A DNA stretch of 60,000 nucleotides from Membranipora membranacea (GCA_914767715.1 OU612072.1:5768001-5828000); one strand, 5' to 3'. Shown: positions 39,401 through 52,400, numbered from the stretch's first letter. A program made the numbers and translations. The notes: generated by a model not told the origin, from the sequence alone.

Positions 39401-40329
39401 TAGTGGAGTACATGCCTTTCTGAGTGGTGTCGTTTCTAGGCATCCTGCTGCATTGAAAGTCACCCTTTTTTATCAGCATCATCGCAGTTTTTCAGTTACA
39501 TATGGTCAAACATAGAAATACTGACAATATATGTACAAAATATGTACAATAATATTATTTACCATGTGTTTGTCCTCGATTGCAAATAGTTACATCATAT
39601 ATATAGTATTTCTCTCCCAAATCTACCATCCACCAGCTATTACGCTTTAGCTCTGTATGTGACCAGAGACCATCATAATTATTGACATTGACACACTGAG
39701 CAGGTACAGGATCACCATCTACAGCTATCCCTGCCACTCGAGGTCCAGAGGGTCCCCCGCCGAAAGGGTTTTCTCCTCTGACATATGTAGAGGACTGGGT
39801 GGCTGGTCTGTTGACTGCGACATTAGTTTGAGCATCAGTAATGCTGCCTACAGAATTAAATATGCTTGATATAAACTCATCTGATTAGGAACAACCATTA
39901 CATAAAAAAATGTTGGTTAAAATCGCAAGTTCTGTCTCTGTCGGAAGACTGCAAAATAAAGGTGCCTAAGGGCCCGGCCGCCATTATCGGTGCCAAACTG
40001 CTCTCAGTTTGCAGACAGATCGAAGAACACCTGGAGCGTCTGTTGAGCCCATTATTCAGTAGACTGCAGTGGGATTCAAACCCAAGACTGAGCTACTTCC
40101 TACCCCTTTCATAATCTGTTGAAGTAATCTTGAGGACTGGGTACGACTTAATTCACATTAACTTTACCATATTTTTGCCAGTGGGTGGAATGATGTTTCG
40201 ACAGCTTTACAGTTTCAGGTTTCAGGTTCATGAAATTTCTCATATATAAACATACATACCTGACAGTACATAGAAGATCAGAGTACACCAGACTGTCTCT
40301 GTTGTAATAATCCTACTGAGTATTCCCAT
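24454..40329 (-). CDS. receptor-type protein tyrosine phosphatase with F5/8C ectodomain (gene 2)
   Basis: I read 29 exons joining in frame to 1355 residues. Exons 1-14: 40260-40329, 39563-39847, 38920-39165, 38664-38769, 38187-38389, 37180-37268, 36676-36883, 35606-35718, 35110-35308, 34554-34653, 34097-34290, 33677-33786, 33437-33491, 32925-33099. Exons 15-29: 32570-32718, 31672-31820, 31298-31385, 31011-31084, 30606-30740, 30229-30351, 29430-29581, 29048-29183, 28547-28669, 27095-27262, 26551-26679, 25859-25990, 25412-25557, 24820-24955, 24454-24528. Domain order is signal peptide, F5/8C (24-200), FN3-like (201-303), two FN3 (304-507), a membrane-proximal FN3-like region (508-660), membrane span (about 684-708), juxtamembrane segment, phosphatase D1 (about 818-1094), phosphatase D2 (about 1095-1345), short tail ending QYENVS. 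It should remove phosphate from tyrosines at the plasma membrane. D1 looks active and D2 looks dead. The layout resembles mu/kappa-type receptor phosphatases but with a lectin-like head instead of MAM-Ig. Confidence 0.93.
25696..25785 (-). repeat. partial copy of a D2 exon in the neighbouring intron
   Basis: This 90 bp stretch repeats 25490-25579 with one mismatch. The source covers the 5' part of exon 27 and its splice acceptor. The copy lies in the intron just upstream in gene order, about 200 bp away. It keeps the acceptor and open frame but has no donor, so it should not be used as an exon unless a cryptic donor exists. Confidence 0.92.
26395..26525 (-). mobile_element. tRNA-derived SINE fragment
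   Basis: On the minus strand it carries TGGCTCAGTTG, a good Pol III A-box, next to GTTTTGAATCC, a weak B-box. The spacing is far too short for a working promoter, so an internal deletion is likely. It is related to the copies at 39955-40120 and 54780-54982. It lies in a gene 2 intron. Confidence 0.6.
28547..31385 (-). other. gene 2 phosphatase domain D1 (exons 17-23)
   Basis: All hallmark motifs of a classical tyrosine phosphatase are present: KNRY (838-841), DYINAS (863-868), FIAAQGP (879-885), DFWLMIW, NYWPD, WPD loop (972-974), signature HCSAGVGRTG (Cys 1007, Arg 1013) and MVQTKEQFMFIH (Q loop). The Cys codon is the last full codon of exon 21, and the following serine codon is split by the intron, so correct splicing is needed to build the active site. 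Confidence 0.93.
29650..29870. repeat. AT-rich low-complexity tract
   Basis: It is almost entirely A and T, with repeated aatta/taaat words. It sits in a gene 2 intron between exons 20 and 21. A similar shorter tract lies at about 31845-31930. Confidence 0.7.
31971..32394 (+). repeat. interspersed repeat, short copy (gene 2 intron)
   Basis: It matches 52357-52933 from cagagttttttacacctaaa through the shared block caacttactgtac to the end near attgaggt. It lacks two internal segments present in the longer copy. It has no ORF. It sits at a different point in its host gene than the other copy, so it was inserted separately rather than duplicated with the gene. Confidence 0.88.
33437..37268 (-). 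other. gene 2 extra FN3 array and furin-like site (exons 6-13)
   Basis: Exons 6-7 and 8-9 each make one FN3 domain (for example YSIVVRSINSQGRKSEG and TCVYVGWAAGPNKSNGPI). Exons 10-13 make the membrane-proximal FN3-like region. At residues 554-557, RRKR followed by Q matches the furin consensus R-x-K/R-R. Mu/kappa- and LAR-type phosphatases are known to be cut by furin in this region. The array starts and ends in phase 1, and genes 1 and 3 lack it. Confidence 0.82.
38920..39847 (-). other. gene 2 F5/8C domain (exons 2-3)
   Basis: Exon 2 gives NVAVNRPATQSSTY, the AVDG and QCVNV motifs, DGLWSHT, SWWMVDLG and YYIYDVTICNRGQ, all typical of fucolectin/tachylectin-type F5/8C folds. Exon 3 completes it with SVARHVAIFN and SVTLREVTV, the usual last strands. 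Known family members bind fucose or related glycans. Whether this one does is inference. Confidence 0.85.
39955..40120 (-). mobile_element. tRNA-derived SINE in gene 2 intron 1
   Basis: On the minus strand it has a B-box-like GGGTTTGAATCC (40072-40083). The A-box side is mostly deleted. It lies in intron 1 at the same place as the SINE in gene 3 intron 1, so both come from one insertion before the duplication. Confidence 0.72.
40260..40329 (-). other. gene 2 exon 1, signal peptide
   Basis: The exon encodes 23 residues starting MGILSRIITTETVWC and ending with a hydrophobic stretch LIFYVLS. It ends in phase 1 at GTATG. The matching exon of gene 3 (55164-55233) has the same length and differs at only two residues. 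Confidence 0.9.
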
Positions 40330-43300
40330 CATTTAGATCTTCTACTAGTATGTATTATGCCAATAATGTTTCTTGTATTCCGTAAATTTCTATGTTTTAC
40401 AAAACCAAAATGTCATATTCTTCATAAATCTAGAGCGCTATAGCATGGCCTGTACACAGCTCATTGATAAATGATTTATGACACATTTGGAGATAATAAC
40501 ACAGGGCTGTGTAGCTTTACTTCCCTGTTGAAAGTCGTCATCCAATAGAGCAAATCATCAGTTTGTGGCTTTAATGACAACTTTGACACAAACATGATAT
40601 CAAAACAATAAATTCCTATGATCATGCAGAATACTATGCCAGGGTTATAATTTAAAGCTATTTATTCATTTATCTCATACAGTGGTGATGATGCATGATG
40701 AAACTAGATCCAGCCCAGCCCATCACCACTTGAAGCCATAATTAAGACACAAGGCAGGGGATCAGGCAAAAGTCTTGAAGGAAGCGATGAGTTGTTGTAA
40801 GCTCCTCGTTAGGGCTCTGGGGTGAAGCGCCGGTCATCAAACCACGTCAATGTGTGTAAATAACGAATCTCGATTGCAATGGAACTGATTATGATTTTAT
40901 TTACCTAGTCAAGGGGAGACAATTCCTCCCTGTTGGACCGCGAAAAACTGGCCTGCAAGTCTCATAAAGGTGGCTAAATCAGAAAAGTTTTCAAATTCAT
41001 AATATTATTAGTACTTGCTTAGGCTAACATCCAATGTATTTTGACAGAATCAACTCCATGATTTCATCAGAGACACAGTCACAAGGTTGAGCAATGTTTA
41101 GGAGGAAGCAGGTTGTAGTTGCAATCTGGAATAAATGCTATAGTGCAGGGAGGAAGAAGCTGAAACAATAACATCTTGGTAAGGACCAGCAATGAAATGA
41201 CACAGAAATCCTAAAGCTGGGAAGAAAAATATCTTTTCTGTATAAGTTATTAGTAATCAAGGCAAGCCACAGTAGCTACAACCCTGAGTTCCTGATACTA
41301 TAATTACAAAATTATAGGGTGATAGCCTAAAGGCATGGGATTACTCATACCAAGTGACAGTTGTCATATAAATCCATATTCTGATTAAGCCTTAATCACA
41401 TTGGGTGTTGTGGTCGATTAGCTGTGAACCGGAAAAACAAAAGAATGGATACAAGTTCCCACAAAATCTGCTAAAGGTTGGCAAAGTTAATGACTTAGAA
41501 TTTTTTGTAAATCTAAAGAATAATTTTGATATTATATAGTGTAAGGATGATGTATCCTAAATCATAAATCCCGCGGTCCACGGGTTTTGTTTTGTCATGT
41601 GAGTGTGAAGAGAAACAATCCATCATTCATCAGCCACATTATTTGTGCAGAGTTTTCCCCTCTCATAACAAGAGGGACAACCTTTTGCTCAAATAAATTA
41701 AGAGTAGAGGGTGCTGATCTGAAGCTTGTTTGAATGATCTTCTTTTGTCCGATGCCAACATTTTGTTAAACTGGCTAGCCATTGTTTACAAACCCTCTTT
41801 TCTTCAAAGTGTAGTAACGGCATCAAGCAGTTTTGTTGTTTTATATATCATTGGAAAGCTTTTGACTTTAATTTTCATCACATCATTTGACGCAATGTCA
41901 CAGCTATCATAAATCCTGAATATTGATTTCATAATAACTTTTGAACTTTCGTTGATAATTTTTTAGCATTCACACCTATGTTTGCACTAGAATACATTTG
42001 GCTGCAACTTATTTATTCCAAGTTATATTCATATTGATTTTGCGAAACTGGGACATCATAACAATATTTTGGTAAAAGTAGGTATGCACCAAACACGAAT
42101 AAGCTGAAACTAGCCCTTTGGAGGTATTCAAAATTTGTCACTCCACTATGATAAACCACCTTGGCTACTATGTCGGGAGAAAAGTAACTCCTTAGAACAT
42201 GTCGTTTTGAAGACAAAATATGGTAGTCTCTTGCGTTAATTAAGTTCCGACATCATAGCCGTATAAGTTTTCCAAACGCGTAGACATGATCAATGTCATC
42301 TTGGGAAGAAGACTTGACAATATCAAAGTTGCTCCCTAAACACATTATTGTTACTAACTTTTTCTCAAAGTGTTTTTTTGCACAATTTCGTTATTTTTTG
42401 ACAATCAAAGTTAGAAGACTGTCCTTTGTATAAATATTTGAAGTTGAATTATCACTAGGAGATTAACTTGGACTTGGACTTGGACTTAACTTGGACATTT
42501 TAGTGTCATTTTAAAGATCGAGACAAAATAGTTCATTGTGTATATTATTCCATATCATGTCATATATCATAGCAACAACTCCTGTGCAGTAACGGAAAAA
42601 CCAGACAACGGAACATCCAGATTTTTGGACATAAATATTGTCAACCCTGTAACTGCCAAGAATTTAAATTTAAGAACTCAGTTTTTTATATGTAACTTCT
42701 CTGATGTGTACAGATAAAGAATGTATAAGGTTGTTTAACTCTTTGTCAGTCTTTGACATTAATGAGGCTTTGTTAAATACTTACATATCATGATATACCC
42801 GCCCTTAAAGAAGATTATTTATTACCTTCCAACCACAAGGAAAGTGTTAATAGGTATAATCTCTGCATTTTCTTAACAGGTTGCAATCAATTTTTTGGTA
42901 CCAACATTTGCAAAGTGGTGTCCGAAGCACTTCCAGATTTGTTCCCATCATAAGATTCTGATTTTTGACTAGTCTCAATAATATTTATGCAAAATGTAAT
43001 CATGGTTATGATTTCCTAGGACAGTGGAATGATGATGAAAATTTGCTGGTTTAAGTTGGATATCATGGCTGATGTATGATGCTCAGGGCCGAACCATCCA
43101 GCAGTAAAGTTATTCTCAAGATGATTTTTATCGCACTAGAGTCTAAAAAAACAAAAGTTTGAATATTATATCTGTCAATTTGGCTGTTTCTGGTTGAATT
43201 GGAGAGCTATATTCTTTTATTGGCATAAATCTCATTTGTTTAAAATGATTTTCAGAAAAAAAAAAAAAAAAACAGACAAGCTAGACATCTAGATATCTAC

Positions 43301-43481
43301 AGCTTTTAAAACGGATTTATATCAAAAATATAACATCGGTGCATCGGTGCATCATCTGAATTCTTTCAACATATTTATCCTTTAATGCTGAAACTCATGA
43401 GGGAAGAGCAACATTAACTGTTTTTTATTTCCCTATGTTTAAATATACTATTCTCTGATGCAATAATAATTTTAATCACTT
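40330..43481. other. gene 2 upstream flank and intergenic region
   Basis: The first 1.45 kb is the duplicated 5' flank. From 41783 to 43481 I see no gene. A poly-A run of about 18 bases lies near 43255-43272, and a small gacttg repeat near 42470-42490. Confidence 0.5.
43424..43429 (-). terminator. polyadenylation signal of gene 3
   Basis: AATAAA on the minus strand, 53 nt past the gene 3 stop codon. Confidence 0.6.
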
Positions 43482-46400
43482 CTAATCAATGTTCTCATAG
43501 TTCTCGTTTGGGGCATAGTTTGTGTACACGTGATCATCATCTTCAGAGAGCTGTTTACTGTCTTTGGGAGTAGATACTGCATACACATGGGCATCTCCTG
43601 TATTAGGGCTACTCAGCATCTCATACTGAGAATCCATGGTAGTATAATGGTGATCGTCGGTGGTGGGTAAAGCGTTACTAGTTGCACTCTCATAGTTGTG
43701 TTGAACATCAAGTTTTGCGTAATCATGGCTGTTTGGAGTATCTTCTAGATCCAGCCCAGCTTTGTATGCAGACTGAGATCCTAGATGTAAATCCTCATAG
43801 TCTCTAGGCTCTAAAATGTAAGAGGAAATTGTCTTTGAAGAGAATTCTTTCTCAAATGCTTCACAAAACTTCAATTTAGCATTAAATAACCTACCCTGCC
43901 ATAAATGTCCTCAACAAGTATATCTCAGAAAATTGTGATGGTTGTTTATGCGGATTTTGTGTATCTGCTCTTGTATCATATCTCTAATTGCCTATCAAAA
44001 GTCTCCGATTGGGTCAAGGTTTTGGAGGTCAGAAGCCACACACAATTCTCAACTATAGGCAACTGTGAGGGTAGAATTCTAAACTTTCTTTTGGTTCTTA
44101 GAAATCTGAGTTAAATTCTTGGCTAAGTAAGCTGTCATACAACTTACTCACTTACCATCGGCTCTGAGGTTTTTGGATTTGGTGTCATCCTTATCTGCTC
44201 TGCAAAGAAATGGTACACATGATATTTAAGAGCGTCTGCCGTAAAAAATTCAAGTAACATCAAAAGATTTTCTGATCTATTCACTTTTTAAATGAAATTG
44301 GTTGTTTAGTTTCCTCCACCTATGGTTCTTATTTCTTCATAATCAGCATTCAAGACACAAGTTATACCTAAAACTGAATGCAGCTTTATTTTGTAGATGA
44401 CTACACCAAAGTATCATATTTTAATATTATAGTTAAAGGTATAGTAACGGTGTCGGTGAATTTTTATAATACCTTTATGGTCAGATAGGTAAATTTGAAA
44501 CTATTGCTTATACAAAAAAACTTTTTGCAATATCTTCATCGGTTTATTTTTTATTGATTATTACAGTATTTACTACAATTACTACGAATACTATGAAACA
44601 GAGCGCGAGAAGCTTATTTATGAATGAAATTATTCACACTTTGCGCATGACGCAACGACCTATACCAGCAGTGTGTGAAATCAGCTATCAGCTGGAAATG
44701 GTAGTGTAATAGCAGGCTGATAACACAAACAACTGCTTTGGGCATGACAGTCAGAGGATAATGACAGCATTGATTTATGAAACAATAGGATATTTGAATA
44801 TGACAGAACAGGCTAAAAAATGCACAAAGTTGTCTTGTCAATGTCAGAAGGGAGACAATTCACTCTGTCTTTTTTACAGCTGATGTTGAAATATCCTGCT
44901 GATTCCCATATTATTGGTCATCAAATTTGGTCAACCGGAAACATCTCTGTTTCATTCATAAAAAATTATTATCTGATTACCGAAGTGGAGATTATGTTGT
45001 ATTATTGGCCAGAGATTTGGATAATCATGTCCAAACTCGTCAAAAACAATCATAAAACAAAGTTGAAATCATAACTCACACCTTGTTGTTAGTTAGCTCT
45101 CAGACTGAACGGACGTGTTTCACAAGCGCTTTCCCCATTGCTGTGTTTACATTGAATTTAGACTTCAATCTTTGTCAATTAATTGTAGAATATCATTGAT
45201 ACTGAATTGACTTGACCATTTACATCCTCACTTACTCTTAACTCCCCTTATTATAGGGGGGCTTTAGGTTCATTAATCTTCAGTATCACTGTGCACCCTT
45301 AGATAAATATTTTCCCGCCATTTTGTCTAAATATTCTCACTTAATTTAAAACTTCATTTATTGTAGACTACCATTTAATCTGTATTGACATTTATCATTT
45401 ACATCCTGCTATAGGAGGGCTATAGCCTCAATTAACTTCAGAATCACTGTGCAGACGTAAATAAATATTTTCTTTGATTTAACAGTGTAGATTAAATTTG
45501 TGCAGTATAATATTCCAGGCAGATACGTAACCAAATATATTCCTCTTTACTGTGGCACATTTCTGTTCTGCAGTTTTCCAGGATATTTGAAACTTGTTTC
45601 TCTGCTTCTTTTGCCTTTGCTTTACGCTGCTTTGTTTGAGGTTGTTTGCCCATACAATTATCTTCTTTCCTTGTTGGGCTGAGCTCTAGGAGTTACGGTT
45701 CTATTCTGCTCTAAGTTTCTTTTCCTTTTATAGAGCAAACATTTTCATTTAGGGTAGCACATTTACTATAATCCTCTTTACTGTGGTTCAGTTCTGCAAT
45801 TTTCCCAGCTCTAGGAGCAACGGTTCTGTTCGGCTCTAAGTTTCTTTTCCTTTTATAGAGCAAAAATTTTCATTTTTCATTCAGGGTGGTACATTTATAA
45901 TCCTCATTACTGTGGTTCAGTTCTGCAGTTTTTCCAGGATATTTCAATTGCTTCTTTTGCCTTTGGTTTCTTCTGCTTTGCTAGCTCTGCTCTAAATTTC
46001 TTCTTCTTTTTTTTCCACTTATAGAGCAAACATTTTCATTTTTGTTTTTCTTAAAGCATACAGTCTTGCTCTTGGCTGGTTGGGTCCTAGTCCGCACTAG
46101 TGACTTTTAGTGTGGGGTAGTGACACCACTCTCTTTAGGTTGTGATGCCCAGCCCAATGAGAACCCGCAGCCCTCTGGCAAGCCCTAGCCGCCCTGGCAT
46201 AACACCTATCCAAGCAAACCCAAACAATTGTCAGAAATGTACCAGAGCCATTGCCAAAAAGCCAGCGTTGAAATGTAGCTGCTGTTATCTGTCAACCCAC
46301 ACTACATGCTTACCAGAATGGGCGGACATTACTACTATGTCAGAATTTACTAAAATAATAAATAGGACAGGACTCCTATGGTACTGTCCTAAGTGTCAAC

Positions 46401-49400
46401 CTAAGCTGCCTGACTATTTTTATGGACCAGGAGTTAAACCCTCCTTAGCTCAACTTGAAACAAATCTAGATGCATTGACAAAAATTGTAACAGAGAGCCA
46501 CAAAATGACAAAAACATATGCTCAGGTTACAGGGGAATCTAAGGAATATAGTTCTGAAATCAAGGCCATTGCAAAGCGTCTTGATGAAAGGGCAAAACAG
46601 GATTCTCTCACCAGAGAGAAACTAGAGCGCAAACAATCAGCTATTTTGCACAACCTTTCAGAAAAGGTTGACACCCACAAGGATGTATGTAATCTATTGA
46701 ATTATCTCCAATTTCACCCTAATTCCACCACTAGGATCTCTAGGCTTGGTTCGCTGAAACAAAATGAGGGCCAATCAAAATCCAGTCAAGATTCAATTTC
46801 ACACTGAGGTTATGAAAATAGATTTCCTTCGTAAGTTTAATAGTCTGAATTCGCCACACAAAGAAGGAATGTTTGCCACGCTGGACCTCACCAAAGACGA
46901 ACAAGAGAAAGAGTTCATCATGAGGCATGCAAGGAGGTCACTAGCTGAAAAATTTCCAGATAATAAAATAATATAGAGTTCGTAGTGGTGATCTACAACG
47001 TCGCACCAGTGATAACCAAATTTGGTGCAATATTGATAATAATGGTGAACCAATAACTACAGCTGCAAAGAATGCACTGTTCAAAGTGAATCATCCTAAT
47101 AACTAATATAAATACATATTTTCTGACTACATAGGTAGGAAGAAGGCAGATAATGAATAACAAGCACTCAATTAAAATAATGAACTGGAATTGCAATGGT
47201 ATCAGTGGAAAGAGTCATCAACTGGAAGTTGCCCTAAACCAGCACAAACCTGATATCTTTGCACTAACTGAAACCAAATTGATCCCATGTATTACTGATA
47301 AAGAAATATGTATAAATTACACTCTCTATAGGTTAGACCGCACAGGTTCTGTAGGACGTGGAGGTGGTGTGCTAATTGGCGTTCTTGACTCCTCAAACAT
47401 CGTTGTCACCCAAGTCTTACCTGCAGAAACAGGTGAATTGTTATCAATTGCTGCTAGTGTTGGCGGCTTTTCATTCGATCTTACGGTATACTACCATAGG
47501 CCTTCAGTTAGGAATGTTGATGACTTCATCACATGGTGCAAAAATGAATCATCGTGCAGACAAGTCATTGTTGGCGATTTCAACTTACCTGATATAGATT
47601 GGACTACATGTAATTTAAAAAAAAGGCAAGACATCCATATGCATGAATCATTTCTGACCTTCATAGATTCCACTGACTTACAGCAGCATGTCAAATTCCC
47701 AACACATCGGCATGGCAATACTCCTTTCAAACCTTGACCTCTCCACTCCAACGAGCCAACCAAGTTGTTCTGACCACGATATAATACTCTTTGATCTTTT
47801 CTCAGAAGACCCTGTTTCCCATACAAATGAGAATAATAACACCACCCCATTTTATATATTCAAAAAAGCAAATATCCCAGACATCATGGTAGACTGCTTT
47901 GATCTTGAGAAAGATGTATGCCAACTTATTGAAAACAAAGCCCCAGTGAACAGGGTATGGGAAACTTTTAAAAATTGTATCCACCGCACCGCTAGTGCAA
48001 ATATTCCTAGTCGTACTAGGAAAACCAACTCAGGCCCTTGGCTATCGATGGCAACAAAGAGAGAGATTGCCCGTCGAAAAAGGTGGCATAAAACTAGCAT
48101 CATCTATAACACCAAAGAAAACAGGGACAAACTAGCTGCTCAATCCAAATTGTGCAATACTCTCATGAATAGAGACTACAACTTATTCTTAAATAGACAT
48201 ATTTTTTATAGGCTAGAAAATGGCGATACAAAACCTCTTTTCAAATTTATAGCAAATCACCGTGGTAATAACAATACTATTAAAAAACTTGATGGCTGTA
48301 GTGAAAACTCACCAGCAGAGCTTGCCGAATGTTTTGCCTCCTCATTCAGTTCAGTATTCACGGTCGATGATGGTAGATGCCCACCAACTATTGACAACAT
48401 CGCAAAACAGACTACTAAAATTACCATTGAACCAAGAGGGGTACTAAGACAACTTGAAACCCTAGACAGGACCAAAGGCGCTGGGCCTGATGGCCTTTCC
48501 TCTGCACTCTTTAAATTCCTTGCAAATTATATTTATAAATCTTTAGCAATGATATTTCAATACTCGTTTGATTTGGGTCTGGTTCCAGATGACTGGAGAC
48601 TGGCTAACGTAATACCTATTCACAAAAAGGATTCCAGAACAGCACCTCTCAATTACCGCCCAATATCCATGACTTGTATTGCATCTAAGGTATTAGAACA
48701 TATAATTTGCCATGACATCAACAACTTTTTGGACACCAACCACTTGCTTTCAGACTGCCAGCACTGTTTCAGAAAAAGGCACGGTTGCCACACTCAACTT
48801 TTAACAACAATCTCAGAACTTGTGGACTCATATGATCTAAATGTCCCTACCGACCTTGCTGTACTTGATTTTTCTTAAGCTTTTGATGTTGTCTCGCACA
48901 GGAAGCTAGCTTTAAAGCTTAAGGCGATAGGTGTGCATCCTATAACATGTGACTGGCTATCAGGCTGGTTGTCCAAACGTACACTCTCTGTGACTGTGAA
49001 TGGTGCAAAATCCTCACATCACAATGTAACCTCAGGAGTGCCCCAGGGTAGTGTACTCGGACCTCTTCTTTTCCTCATTTTTATCAATGATATGCCGTCC
49101 TGCATTAATAACTCCACCTTAAGATTTTTTGCTGATGACTCTCTGGTATATAATCAAATCACAAGCGGATGAAATCGACTTACAGTCTGATCTAGATAAC
49201 CTTGCAAAATGGGCCGACACCTGGCAGATGTGCTTTAATGTCTTAAAGTGTGAATTTATGAGAGTCGAGAGGCAGGCACAGGCCAGCATCAACAATCCTT
49301 CCCAAACCTACAACTTAAATGCTACCCAATTATCACACGTCTCTTCTGTAAAATACCTAAGTGTGCACATAGATGCACACCTCTCTTTTGACAAGCACAT

Positions 49401-52400
49401 CAGGAGATTTGCAAGAAAGCCACAAGAACGCTTCATATGCTTATGCGTAACTTAAAAAAAGCTAAAACTAAGACTAAAACAGTATCATTTAAAACTATTT
49501 GCAGACCAATCTTAGAGTATGCCTCTCATGGTTGGTCTCCTCATTTGGGTAAGCATATAGATGTCATGGAGGCCATAAACAGAAAAGCCTTTAGGTGGGC
49601 ATATCAAAAAAGACGTAGTGACCATATCAGTGCCCATATGGCTGAAGTCGGATGGCAAACATTGTTTGAAAGAAGGAAGGGTGCTGACTTAAAGTTATAT
49701 TTTGAAATCATCACCGGTACAGCTGCAGTTAATGAGGAAATGGTCAATGTGTCACATTCCCACCATCACACAAGGATAGGCGCCATCAAAGGCACTATCA
49801 ACACTGATGTCAAACGCTATTCTTTCAAACAGCGTGTTTATAAGTATATGAATCCAACTTTAAATAGGCTGAATAGTACATAGCAAAATGGCAAAAAAAT
49901 GCGACCAATGACAGTGTAGTTTCCTTCTCTTCTCTTTTTTTTTTTTTCTGCTTGGTCAAACCGGTCTGGAGGTGAAAATATATCTTGCCCCGAAATAGCA
50001 TCTAGGAATCACTGAATCTACTTTAACTTCACTGTACCAGACAGTCCTCTCTTTTACACTTGGTTTATACAAGTGTGCCTCCTTTACTCCTTTCCTTAGA
50101 TTATGTACCCACTCTGAGGTGATGCTCAGTAGTAACATAAACAGCCCCACTTTTTCTTTTTCACTCATAATAAAATTCAATGCTGTTAAAACATGAAACC
50201 CCCATTAAAAATGATAACAACTAAATAATGGACTTTCTGATCATTACTGACATATTTCCAATTAACTGTGCTACAGTCAATCAAGAAAACACTAAGTACC
50301 GCCAATTAACGGAGCCCAAGCTCAGACAGCGATCAAACCATCGGATGAATCAGATGAACCTTCCAAGAAATATGAATATGGAATTCAAAGGGGATAAGTG
50401 ACAAATTGTGATTTAAGAGGTGAGTCACCCCCATAGAGCAGATTTGCTTCCTGTGTTCAGTAGGTCAACTTTGAGAGGTGATACAGTTGTTGCTATGGTA
50501 GCTAAGTTGAAGAGCAACATCATGCCGCTGTTATCAGTTGGTTTACTAAAATAATTGGCAATCAATCAAGGCTGAGGCCTTCTATATCTTCAGAAAAATA
50601 ACTCCATATCATACCATGTTTTGTCATTGAGAAAATAATCAAACATCCCCTACTGATAGAAATGAGAGCTTGTAGAGCGTTAATGATCGTTTATCAGTTA
50701 CATATTGGTCACGGTTGTCATGAGGAGTCAATGCATGCAACAGATACAATATATCATGTCAGGTGCTCAAATTGTGTTAGATAAATAACTAAATGCACGG
50801 ATGAGCTAATGAGCAAATATTACTTTCCTTTACACGGTGGTGTCCACTCCCAAAGTCTATGTAGGAGAATATCAACCTGAGTAGTAATCAGTTAAATATA
50901 TCATTTCACAGGAATTGATTGGTGATACTCACAATTCTTGCTGTTTTAGCCGTTTCTTCTTTAATAGGAACGATACAACTATCACTGTGATGACACCTGC
51001 TATGACAGCAGTGCTAATGATGATACCTGTCACAGCACCTGATGGCAATCCCCCTTGTGACCCGTTTTCTTCAAATTCTCCAGAAGTGGTAGGTTGATCC
51101 ACTGCAACAGAAGTAATACAATGAAAAAGACTTAATGGATTCCTTGCTGTAGTCATCTCCCTCACGCATTTGCTTGACACTGCGAGATAAATCGCACACT
51201 GCAAGATAAGTTGACACTCCGAGATTATCAGCCTACAACGCTCATGAGTTTTAATCCCGCTGTATATATAGCCCACTGACCACTGGGTGGTCTGGGCTCC
51301 CGGTTATGCCCTGTCCGCTTCACAACTTGGGAGAAAACACAAGCAACACTTGATATATTGCCTTTAAGACAACCTATTGTGTAAGGATGCCTTCTTTGAT
51401 TCATTAAAAATGATTTAATATCAATAAAAGATTCGTCCCTGCATCCTACTGGAAATGAAAAGACTGGTGTTGAAGGAATCCAATTACATCATAAACGCCA
51501 TCTCACCCTTAATAAGTGAGCCATGGATTTCACACCAGAACCATTATATCCTTTGGCATTTTCTACCCTCTAAAAAGTTAGGTCACTGAGCGTAAGGAAC
51601 AAAGTTCTTAGGTGCAAAACTTATATTATGATCATCGTCAAAAACCTAATGGAAAATAAAACTGCTCCCACAAACTCTTCTCGTTAAATTATGTAAGTTA
51701 TCATATGTTTTGACCTATTACTAACATCAGGTGATTCGTCTAAGGCAGCGCTACAATTTAAAAGATAAACAAAATTTCTCCATAATTATGTTTTGAAGAT
51801 TGTTTGATCCTCATTAGAAGGTTTACAGAGAACTTTAAGTGAAAGTGCGCTTTTGTGTTGCATTCCACAAACTGATATTAAAGAGGATAGCGTCTGACAG
51901 CTCGAATCAGGTGATATTCCAATTGAAATGACTAATAAGATTACTAAGATTTTGATATTTGACGGCTGTGAAAGAATGATGATAATAAGACCCATATAAT
52001 AATAACCGATAACTGGTTAGCGCGTGCGCAATGATAGTTTTATTATTGTAGGTTGTAACATACAGACATCTAGTAACTGCCATAGTTGAGACATCAATCG
52101 TGTAATCGGGAAAGAGACAAATGGGGAAAGAGAGGGTGATTCCGAATGCAGAGATAAATCCTAAAAGAAGGCAAAAAATATCCAAAAAAGTCAAACTTTG
52201 CAGTTGCCTTTTTCAGCCCAATAGAGCACAAAACTTAATTTTTTTTAGAAGATTCTGACTGATTGAAGCCTTTTGCCATGGATGCTATGCTATGCTATGC
52301 TATGATTGATTTTAACCCTGGTACGGAAACTTCCAGGTACATTTGCAAAAAACATGCAGAGTTTTTTACACCTAAAGAACTCATTTTTTCTTGAGCAATG

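Larger units (their letters stand above)
38165..41782 (-). repeat. segmental duplication shared with gene 3, block A
   Basis: Exons 1-5 of gene 2, their introns and about 1.45 kb of 5' flank align with 52950-56944. Flank matches include cctgtacacagctcattgat, then aataacacagggctgtgtag, then agcaatgtttaggaggaagc. The similarity stops near atgccaacatt and aaactggctag. This dates the split of genes 2 and 3 as fairly recent. Confidence 0.88.

Noticed and set aside
17114-40329. Genes 1 and 2 as a single gene, with the gene 1 tail serving the phosphatase
   Set aside because: Gene 2 has its own last exon and stop at 24454, and gene 1 has its own signal peptide and full ectodomain, all in frame.
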